The position numbers were made by a program, and so were the translations under genes. Below the pieces are notes generated by a model, which saw only the letters and a program-made list of their open reading frames with translations, did no database searches and was not told the DNA's origin. A stretch of DNA of 7,068 bases from Thermoanaerobaculum sp964488355 (GTDB taxonomy: Bacteria > Acidobacteriota > Thermoanaerobaculia > Thermoanaerobaculales > Thermoanaerobaculaceae), in assembly GCA_964488355.1 (NCBI GenBank), contig CAZAUJ010000025.1:1-7068 (forward strand). The letters are read 5' to 3'. Below are positions 1-5,192 of the stretch, in pieces (position 1 is the first letter of the stretch; each line of letters opens with the position of its first letter).

Positions 1-20
1 ATGTCGCCGGCTGCCAAAAA

Positions 21-60
21 CGAGATTGCTTCGTCGCCCACCGGGCTCCTCACAATCACG
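21..60 (+). repeat. Dispersed 40-bp palindromic repeat, left copy
   Basis: This 40-base unit begins with CGAGATTGCTTCG (21-33) and ends with CAATCACG. The reverse complement of 6960-6999 is also exactly 40 bases, starts with the same 13 bases and ends with CATGACG, so the two are members of one family in opposite orientations. ATTGC near one end and an imperfect partner (ACAAT) near the other could form the base of a hairpin. Repeats with GATTGCTTCG...GCAATGAC-type ends are known as dispersed intergenic elements in many bacteria, and this resembles them. The middle of the unit differs between copies. No gene overlaps it convincingly. Confidence 0.7.
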
Positions 61-189
61 GGGAGGACCTTCGGCTCCCGGCAGCCACGCGTGCCCATCA
101 CGGGGCCGAGCCTCAAGGCGGGCTTCTAGCCAAGGGCGGGTTTGGTGCCACAGCCACCTTCGTGGTAAGCTTGCGTGCTGCAGGGGCAC
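61..189. other. Non-coding spacer upstream of tRNA-Glu
   Basis: I see no gene here. Frame 1 is open from the window start to a stop at 127-129, but this 42-codon frame runs through the dispersed repeat and has no ribosome-binding site in view. A possible weak tRNA promoter is TTGGTG (142-147) and TAAGCT (166-171) with an 18-base spacer. It matches consensus poorly, so I do not call it separately. A 4-bp hairpin (154-165) is too small to interpret. Confidence 0.5.
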
Positions 190-264
190 GGCCCTGTCGT
201 CTAACGGTTAGGACACCGGTCTTTCAAGCCGGCAGCAGGGGTTCGACTCCCCTCAGGGCCGCCA
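190..264 (+). tRNA. trnE: tRNA-Glu (anticodon TTC), CCA encoded
   Basis: A complete cloverleaf can be folded by eye. The acceptor stem GGCCCTG (190-196) pairs perfectly with CAGGGCC (254-260), followed by discriminator G261 and an encoded CCA (262-264). The D stem is 199-202 with 211-214. The anticodon stem CCGGT (216-220) pairs with GCCGG (228-232) around the loop CTTTCAA, giving anticodon TTC at 223-225, which reads GAA/GAG as glutamate. The T stem AGGGG (237-241) pairs with CCCCT (249-253) around the loop TTCGACT. The variable loop is short (233-236). There is no intron and no obvious terminator directly after the gene. Confidence 0.97.
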
Positions 265-329
265 ATGCCCTTCCCGTTTCCACCCAAAAACCCGCACCAA
301 CGTCAAGCAAAAGCCAGGGGGTAGAAGCG

Positions 330-349
330 GCCCCCGCGCTGGCGGGGGC
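330..349 (+). other. GC-rich hairpin between tRNA-Glu and nifJ
   Basis: GCCCCCGC (330-337) and GCGGGGGC (342-349) form a perfect 8-bp stem around a 4-base loop (GCTG). No run of T follows on the + strand and no equivalent run lies on the - strand side, so it is not a standard intrinsic terminator. It lies 65 bases after the tRNA and about 30 bases before the predicted nifJ -35 box. It could stop or process the tRNA transcript, or be structural only. The stem is seen; its role is unknown. Confidence 0.45.
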
Positions 350-378
350 GAGTCAAACGCAGGCTGGTTGCCAATCAC

Positions 379-407
379 TTGCCAAAGAAAGCTCAAGGGC
401 GTACACT
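379..407 (+). promoter_or_regulatory. Predicted sigma70-type promoter of the nifJ operon
   Basis: TTGCCA (379-384, 5 of 6 to TTGACA) is followed, after exactly 17 bases, by TACACT (402-407, 4 of 6 to TATAAT). Transcription would start near 413-415 and give a leader of roughly 62-64 nt before the nifJ ATG at 477. A second TTGCCAA lies at 368-374, 11 bases (about one helical turn) upstream of the one forming the -35 box. Spacing and position are good, but there is no experimental support in the sequence. Confidence 0.55.
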
Positions 408-413
408 GTCAAC

Positions 414-431
414 TTGTGAAGCGGTTCACTT
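414..431 (+). promoter_or_regulatory. Rex-type redox operator over the nifJ start site
   Basis: TTGTGAA (414-420), GCGG, TTCACTT (425-431) matches the known Rex operator pattern TTGTGAA-N4-TTCACAA at 12 of 14 half-site positions; only the last two bases differ. It begins immediately downstream of the predicted -10 box and covers the expected transcription start, the usual place for a repressor. Rex is a repressor that leaves DNA when NADH rises relative to NAD+, and it is known to control fermentative and redox genes. A looser alternative is a CRP/FNR-family site (TGTGA-N6-TCACT, 415-430). The rex gene is not in the window, so the regulator's identity is inferred. Confidence 0.55.
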
Positions 432-440
432 GTGAACCGC
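421..440 (+). promoter_or_regulatory. Perfect 9-bp inverted repeat in the nifJ leader
   Basis: GCGGTTCAC (421-429) and GTGAACCGC (432-440) are perfect reverse complements separated by TT. It shares its left arm with the Rex-like site at 414-431, so the half-site sequence ACTTGTGAA occurs twice, at 412-420 and 428-436, with a 16-base period. It may be a second overlapping operator, giving two ways for a dimer to sit. As RNA, the 2-base loop is too tight for the full stem, so a DNA site seems more likely than an RNA hairpin. Confidence 0.45.
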
Positions 441-465
441 CTGCTTGGTAACTTACAGGCTCGAA

Positions 466-471
466 GGGAGG
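466..471 (+). promoter_or_regulatory. Shine-Dalgarno site that sets the nifJ start
   Basis: GGGAGG lies 5 bases before the ATG at 477. The earlier in-frame GTG at 432 has no such site, lies inside the palindromic operator region, and would add 15 residues (beginning MNRLLGNLQ) with no resemblance to the PFOR N-terminus. The ATG at 477 is therefore preferred. Confidence 0.8.
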
Positions 472-476
472 CGGAC

Positions 477-3400
477 ATGCAGCAGCGTCGGATGATCGCG
501 GTGGACGGAAACGAGGCGGTGGCCTCCGTTGCCCACCGCACCAACGAGGTGATCGCCATTTACCCCATCACCCCCTCTTCCCCCATGGGGGAGTTCGCCG
601 ACGAGTGGTCGGCGCAAGGGCGAAAAAACATTTGGGGCACGGTGCCGCAGGTGACGGAAATGCAGTCGGAGGCAGGCGCCATTGGCGCGGTGCACGGCGC
701 GTTGCAGGCCGGGGCCCTCACCACCACCTTTACCGCATCCCAAGGTTTGCTGCTGATGATTCCCAACATGTACAAGATTGCCGGCGAGCTAACCTCTTTC
801 GCCATGCACGTTTCAGCACGCACGGTGGCCACCCATGCCCTGTCCATTTTTGGCGACCACTCGGACGTGATGGCGTGTCGGCAGACCGGCTTTGCGCTGC
901 TGGCCTCCTGTTCGGTTCAGGAAGCCCACGATTTCGCTGCCATCGCCCAAGCCGCCACCCTGCGCAGCCGGGTACCGTTCCTGCACTTCTTCGACGGCTT
1001 CCGTACATCGCACGAGGTAGCGAAAATTGAAGAGCTCACCGATGACGACCTGCGCACTTTGCTGCCGGACGAGCTAATCCGCGCGCACCGCGAGCGGGCG
1101 CTCACCCCCGACCGGCCGGTAATTCGCGGCACGGCGCAAAACCCCGACACCTTTTTTCAGGCGCGTGAGGCCTGCAACCCCTTCTACCTGGCGTGTCCAG
1201 GAATTGTGCAACAGGTCATGGACCAGTTCGCCCAGCTCACGGGGCGCAAGTACCACCTGTTCGATTACGTGGGTCACCCCGAGGCGGAACGGGTGCTGGT
1301 GCTCATGGGTTCGGGCGCCGATGTGGCCCACGAGGTCGTGGAGTGGGCGCTGCCTCGCGGTGAGAAGATCGGTGTGCTCAAGGTGCGTCTCTATCGGCCT
1401 TTTTCCGTAACCGATTTTCTCGCGGCCTTGCCCAAGACCACCCGGGCTGTAGCCGTGCTGGACCGCACCAAAGAACCGGGTTCCCTGGGCGAGCCCCTCT
1501 ACCTGGACGTGGTGGCGGCGCTGGTGGAAGACAGCAACAACGGTCGCCGCTTGGCCAGCATGCCCAAGGTGGTGGGGGGCCGCTACGGGCTCTCCTCCAA
1601 GGAATTCACTCCCGCCATGGTCAAGGCGGTGTTCGACCAGCTGGCCAAGCCCAACCCCAAGAACCACTTCACCGTGGGCATTGTGGACGATGTGACCCAC
1701 ACGTCCCTACCCTTCGACTGGGACTTCGACATCGAGCCGCAGGAGGTAACCCGCGCGGTGTTTTTCGGTTTGGGTTCGGACGGCACCGTGGGAGCCAACA
1801 AGAACTCCATCAAGATCATCGCCGAGGAGACGCCAAACTACGGGCAAGGTTACTTCGTCTACGACTCCAAGAAAGCCGGCGCGGTCACCATCTCGCACCT
1901 GCGCTTCGGACCCAAGCCCATCCGGTCCTCGTATTTGATTCGCCGAGCCAACTTCGTTGCCTGCCACCAGTTCGTTTTTGTGGACAAGTTCGACATGCTC
2001 GATTACGCGGTTCCCGGTGCCACGTTCTTGCTCAACGCCCCCTTCGGGCCTAATGAGGTCTGGGACCATTTGCCAAAGGAAATGCAGGAGCAAATCCTGG
2101 AGAAAAAACTCAAGTTTTACGTGATCGACGCCTACCGTGTGGCCAAAGAAGCAGGTATGGGCGTGCGCATCAACACCATCATGCAAACCTGCTTCTTTGC
2201 CATTTCCGGGGTATTGCCACGCGAGGAAGCCATTGCCAAGATCAAGGCTGCCATCCGCAAGACCTATGGCAAGAAAGGCGAGGCGGTGGTGCAGAAAAAC
2301 TTCGCCGCCGTGGACCAAACCCTGGCTAACCTATTTGAGGTGAAGGTACCCGAGCGCGTCACCGCCACCCGCACGCGGCCGCCGGTCGTTTCCGATCGGG
2401 CGCCCGATTTTGTCAAGCGCGTAACTGCGGTGATGATGGCCGGCAAGGGCGACTACCTGCCCGTCAGCGCCTTCCCCGTGGATGGCACCTGGCCCGTGGG
2501 TACCACCCAGTGGGAAAAACGCAACATTGCCCTGGAAATCCCCACGTGGGACGAAGCGCTGTGCATCCAATGCAACAAGTGCGCGCTGGTCTGCCCGCAC
2601 GCTGCCATCCGCGCCAAAGTCTATCCGCCGGAGTACCTCCAGTCGGCCCCACCCACCTTCAAGTCCACCGATTACAAGGCCCCCGACTTCAAGGGTTGGA
2701 AGTACACCATCCAGGTGGCGCCTGAGGACTGCACCGGCTGCAGCCTCTGCGTGATGGTTTGCCCGGCCAAAGACAAGGCCAATCCCAAGCACAAGGCCAT
2801 TGATATGGCCCCGCAAATGCCCCTGCGCGAGCAGGAGCGAGGAAACTACGAGTTCTTCCTCAACCTGCCCGACCCTCCGCGCGAGCAAATCAAGCTCGAC
2901 GTGAAGGGCTCGCAGTTCCTGCAACCGCTGTTCGAGTACTCCGGTGCCTGCGCTGGATGCGGGGAAACACCCTACATCAAGCTCCTCACCCAGCTCTTTG
3001 GCGACCGCTTGCTTATCGGCAACGCCACTGGCTGCTCGTCCATTTACGGCGGCAACTTGCCCACCACCCCGTACACCACCAACCGCGACGGCCGAGGTCC
3101 GGCCTGGTCCAACTCCCTTTTTGAAGACACAGCCGAGTTCGCCTTGGGCTTCCGCCTGGCCATTGATCAGCAGGCTGAGCTGGCGCGCACGTTGTTGGTG
3201 GAGCTGGCCTCGCAGGTGGGTGAAAACGTGGTGCAGGAGCTGCTCACAGCCGATCAGTACAGCGAGGAGGGAATTGCCGCACAGCGCCAGCGGGTGCAGC
3301 TCCTGCGCCAAAGGCTCGCCGGCCTGGCCGATCCTCGGGCCGCCAAGTTGGCTTTGATGGCCGATTACCTGGTGCGCAAGAGCGTCTGGGCGGTGGGCGG

Positions 3401-4070
3401 CGACGGCTGGGCCTACGACATCGGTTATGGCGGCTTGGACCACGTCCTCGCCCAGGGCAAGGACGTGAACCTGTTGGTCTTGGACACCGAGGTTTACTCC
3501 AACACCGGCGGGCAGCAATCCAAGGCCACGCCGCTGGGGGCAGCGGCCAGGTTCGCCATGGCGGGCAAAGCCACCGCCAAGAAGGACCTGGCCATGCTGG
3601 CGATGACCTACGGCCACGTGTACGTGGCCCGGGTAGCCTTCGGTGCCAAGGACGCGCAAACGGTGCGGGCCTTTCTTGAGGCCGACTCCTACCCGGGTCC
3701 TTCGCTCATCATCGCCTACAGCCACTGCATCGCCCACGGCTACGACCTGGCCTACGGCGCCGAACAACAGCGCTTGGCGGTGGAGTCGGGTTACTGGCCC
3801 CTTCTGCGCTTCGATCCGCGTCGCGCCGGGGCCGGTGAGCCCCCCTTGAAGCTGGACTCCGGTGCACCCAAGGTGCCGCTGGCTCAATACGTGGGCAACG
3901 AAACCCGTTACCGCATGGTGCAGCAAATGGACCCGGGCCGCTTTGCCAAGTTGCTGGAGCAGGCGGAGCAGGTGGTGCGCGAGCGCTGGGCCATGCACGA
4001 GTACCTGGCGCAGTTCCGGCCACCCGCCGTCGCCACTGCCCAGCCGGCGGAAGCCGCAGCCGAGAAGTAA
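477..4070 (+). CDS. nifJ: Pyruvate:ferredoxin (flavodoxin) oxidoreductase
   Basis: Cytoplasmic single-chain enzyme of 1197 aa. It oxidises pyruvate with CoA to acetyl-CoA and CO2 using thiamine diphosphate (TPP) and reduces ferredoxin or flavodoxin; the reaction can also run in reverse. The whole family domain order is present: N-terminal domain with YPITPSSPM (29-37) and the SAR motif (Arg115); domain II (roughly 255-405); gamma domain with GLGSDGT (431-437); EKR linker with WEKR (679-682); a two-cluster ferredoxin domain with CxxCxxCxxxCP motifs (Cys696/699/702/706 and Cys752/755/758/762); and the C-terminal TPP domain with GDG (975-977) and DTEVYSNTGG (from 1003). The third, proximal [4Fe-4S] cluster has its four expected cysteines: 825, 828, 853 and 1084. 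Length is within the usual range (about 1170-1230). The last 19 or so residues are an Ala/Pro/Glu-rich tail, unlike the longer oxygen-protective extension of Desulfovibrio africanus PFOR. First gene of a two-gene operon. The name nifJ is historical; no nitrogen-fixation gene is present. Confidence 0.97.
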   Translation: MQQRRMIAVDGNEAVASVAHRTNEVIAIYPITPSSPMGEFADEWSAQGRKNIWGTVPQVTEMQSEAGAIGAVHGALQAGALTTTFTASQGLLLMIPNMYKIAGELTSFAMHVSARTVATHALSIFGDHSDVMACRQTGFALLASCSVQEAHDFAAIAQAATLRSRVPFLHFFDGFRTSHEVAKIEELTDDDLRTLLPDELIRAHRERALTPDRPVIRGTAQNPDTFFQAREACNPFYLACPGIVQQVMDQFAQLTGRKYHLFDYVGHPEAERVLVLMGSGADVAHEVVEWALPRGEKIGVLKVRLYRPFSVTDFLAALPKTTRAVAVLDRTKEPGSLGEPLYLDVVAALVEDSNNGRRLASMPKVVGGRYGLSSKEFTPAMVKAVFDQLAKPNPKNHFTVGIVDDVTHTSLPFDWDFDIEPQEVTRAVFFGLGSDGTVGANKNSIKIIAEETPNYGQGYFVYDSKKAGAVTISHLRFGPKPIRSSYLIRRANFVACHQFVFVDKFDMLDYAVPGATFLLNAPFGPNEVWDHLPKEMQEQILEKKLKFYVIDAYRVAKEAGMGVRINTIMQTCFFAISGVLPREEAIAKIKAAIRKTYGKKGEAVVQKNFAAVDQTLANLFEVKVPERVTATRTRPPVVSDRAPDFVKRVTAVMMAGKGDYLPVSAFPVDGTWPVGTTQWEKRNIALEIPTWDEALCIQCNKCALVCPHAAIRAKVYPPEYLQSAPPTFKSTDYKAPDFKGWKYTIQVAPEDCTGCSLCVMVCPAKDKANPKHKAIDMAPQMPLREQERGNYEFFLNLPDPPREQIKLDVKGSQFLQPLFEYSGACAGCGETPYIKLLTQLFGDRLLIGNATGCSSIYGGNLPTTPYTTNRDGRGPAWSNSLFEDTAEFALGFRLAIDQQAELARTLLVELASQVGENVVQELLTADQYSEEGIAAQRQRVQLLRQRLAGLADPRAAKLALMADYLVRKSVWAVGGDGWAYDIGYGGLDHVLAQGKDVNLLVLDTEVYSNTGGQQSKATPLGAAARFAMAGKATAKKDLAMLAMTYGHVYVARVAFGAKDAQTVRAFLEADSYPGPSLIIAYSHCIAHGYDLAYGAEQQRLAVESGYWPLLRFDPRRAGAGEPPLKLDSGAPKVPLAQYVGNETRYRMVQQMDPGRFAKLLEQAEQVVRERWAMHEYLAQFRPPAVATAQPAEAAAEK

Positions 4071-4080
4071 AGGAGGGACG

Positions 4081-5079
4081 ATGGACCTTTCCGTCAGCTA
4101 CTTGGGTTTGCGCCTGCCGCACCCCTTTATGCCCGGGGCTTCCCCCCTGGTGGACGACCTCGCTATGGTGGACCAACTGGCCGAGGCCGGCGCCTCAGCC
4201 ATCGTCATGCACTCCCTGTTCGAAGAGCAGCTCACCTACGACCAACTGCGCGCCTTCCGCGACCACGAGCTTTACGCCGAAAGCTTTGCCGAAGCCAGCA
4301 GCGTCCTGCCCGAGCCCCCGCAATACGCCCTGGGCCCCGACGAGTACCTGGAGCGAATCCGCGCCATCAAGGCGCGCGTGGGTTTGCCGGTAATTGCCTC
4401 CCTTAACGGGTGTACGCCCTCCGGTTGGCTAGAGTACGCCAAGCTCATGCAGCAGGCGGGCGCCGACGCTCTGGAGCTCAACTTTTACTACCTGCCTTTG
4501 GACTCGCGGGAAACCCCTGACTCGGTGGAGCGACGGCTTTTGGACGTGGTCAAGCTGGTCAAGGAAGAAACACGCATTCCCGTGGCGGTTAAGCTCTCGC
4601 CCTTTTACACTTGCCTACCCAACCTGGCGGCCCAACTGGAACAAGCCGGGGCGGACGGCCTGGTGTTGTTCAACCGCTTTTACCAACCAGACATTGACGT
4701 GGAAAACCTGGAAGTCACCACCACGCTACAGCTTTCCGATTCTTCTGAGCTCCTGCTGCGCTTGCGTTGGTTGGCTATCCTTTTCGGCCGCTTCGGGAAA
4801 TCCTTGGCCTGCTCGGGCGGGGTGCACACCGCCCTGGACGCGCTCAAGGCAATTATGTGCGGGGCATCCGCCGTCCAAATGGTATCCGCCCTCTTGCGCC
4901 ACGGGCCCAAGCACCTGGCCAAGGTGCGGCAGGAAGTGGCGGCGTGGCTGGAGGAGCACGAGTACGTCTCGCTGCAGCAGGCGCTGGGCAGCATGAGCTT
5001 GCGGCGCTGCCCCGACCCGGCGGGCTTTGAGCGAACCAACTACATGCGAATCCTGCAAAGTTTTCGCATGCACGCATAG
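4081..5079 (+). CDS. Dihydroorotate dehydrogenase-like FMN protein
   Basis: 332 aa, cytoplasmic, predicted (beta/alpha)8 barrel binding FMN. The N-terminus MDLSVSYLGLRLPHPFMPGASPL, the segment SLFEEQLT, the conserved lysine in AVKLSPF (Lys171), FNRF (197-200) and the glycine-rich SGGVH (245-249) with its following GAS segment are typical of the dihydroorotate dehydrogenase-like family often encoded beside nifJ. Where true class-1 enzymes carry an NLSCPN motif with the catalytic cysteine, this protein has LNFYYLP (133-139), with no Cys or Ser base. Activity on dihydroorotate is therefore doubtful and the real substrate is unknown. The ATG at 4081 is chosen because AAAGGAGG (4069-4076) lies 4 bases before it and overlaps the nifJ stop codon; an upstream extension of the frame runs inside nifJ. 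The gap to nifJ is 10 nt, with no promoter or terminator between them. An electron-transfer or redox role tied to PFOR is inference. Confidence 0.9.
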   Translation: MDLSVSYLGLRLPHPFMPGASPLVDDLAMVDQLAEAGASAIVMHSLFEEQLTYDQLRAFRDHELYAESFAEASSVLPEPPQYALGPDEYLERIRAIKARVGLPVIASLNGCTPSGWLEYAKLMQQAGADALELNFYYLPLDSRETPDSVERRLLDVVKLVKEETRIPVAVKLSPFYTCLPNLAAQLEQAGADGLVLFNRFYQPDIDVENLEVTTTLQLSDSSELLLRLRWLAILFGRFGKSLACSGGVHTALDALKAIMCGASAVQMVSALLRHGPKHLAKVRQEVAAWLEEHEYVSLQQALGSMSLRRCPDPAGFERTNYMRILQSFRMHA

Positions 5080-5106
5080 TTTTCCTGTCCTCCCTTCTCC
5101 GGAACG

Positions 5107-5132
5107 GCCGCCCCCCAGGGCGGCTTTTTTTT
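5107..5132 (+). terminator. Intrinsic terminator of the nifJ operon
   Basis: GCCGCCC (5107-5113) and GGGCGGC (5118-5124) form a perfect 7-bp GC stem around the loop CCCA, followed directly by eight T (5125-5132). It starts 27 bases after the stop codon of the flavoprotein gene. It ends the two-gene transcript and separates it from the peptidase gene. Confidence 0.93.
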
Positions 5133-5146
5133 CGCCCATCCTCCAT

Positions 5147-5155
5147 TGCTACTAT
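5147..5155 (+). promoter_or_regulatory. Extended -10 promoter of the C69 peptidase gene
   Basis: TGCTACTAT fits the extended -10 pattern TGnTATAAT, with TACTAT (5150-5155) matching 4 of 6. There is no good -35 box; 17 bases upstream lies the T-run of the terminator. The start would be near 5162, giving a leader of about 30 nt to the ATG at 5193. The earlier in-frame ATG at 5154 lies inside this -10 box, so a transcript from here could not use it. Confidence 0.4.
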
Positions 5156-5181
5156 GGCGCGGAGGGCTGAGAGGCAGCCCC

Positions 5182-5186
5182 GGAGG
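5182..5186 (+). promoter_or_regulatory. Shine-Dalgarno site that sets the peptidase start
   Basis: GGAGG lies 6 bases before the ATG at 5193. Starting there gives a protein that begins directly with a signal peptide. The in-frame ATG at 5154 has no ribosome-binding site and would place 13 mostly charged or polar residues (MARRAERQPRRFE) before it. Confidence 0.75.
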
Positions 5187-5192
5187 TTTGAG

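Noticed and set aside
21..60. CRISPR repeat
   Set aside because: The related copies are almost 7 kb apart and in mixed orientation, without regular spacers; this fits REP-like dispersed repeats, not an array.
1..129. Short frame open from the first base to a stop at 127
   Set aside because: It runs through the dispersed repeat, is only 42 codons, and shows no ribosome-binding site or recognisable protein; probably non-coding.
162..419. Small + strand frame of 85 codons across the tRNA
   Set aside because: It reads straight through tRNA-Glu and the nifJ promoter, so it cannot be a sensible gene.
432..476. GTG at 432 as the nifJ start
   Set aside because: It has no Shine-Dalgarno sequence, lies inside the palindromic operator, and adds residues not seen in PFORs; the ATG at 477 has GGGAGG at the right distance.
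2331..3998. Long open frame (555 codons) on the - strand inside nifJ
   Set aside because: Its codons are the exact antisense of a clear PFOR. The product is a His/Gly/Val/Ala-rich string without recognisable motifs, as expected for the shadow of a GC-rich gene.
477..4070. Link to nitrogen fixation suggested by the name nifJ
   Set aside because: No other nif gene or NifA-type upstream signal is visible; PFOR of this type is general anaerobic pyruvate metabolism.
4081..5079. Genuine pyrD for pyrimidine synthesis
   Set aside because: The catalytic cysteine motif is absent and the gene sits in a nifJ operon with no pyr genes nearby; kept as a DHOD-like flavoprotein of unknown reaction.
5154..5192. 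ATG at 5154 as the peptidase start
   Set aside because: It has no ribosome-binding site, falls within the proposed -10 box, and would put an Arg-rich extension before the signal peptide.
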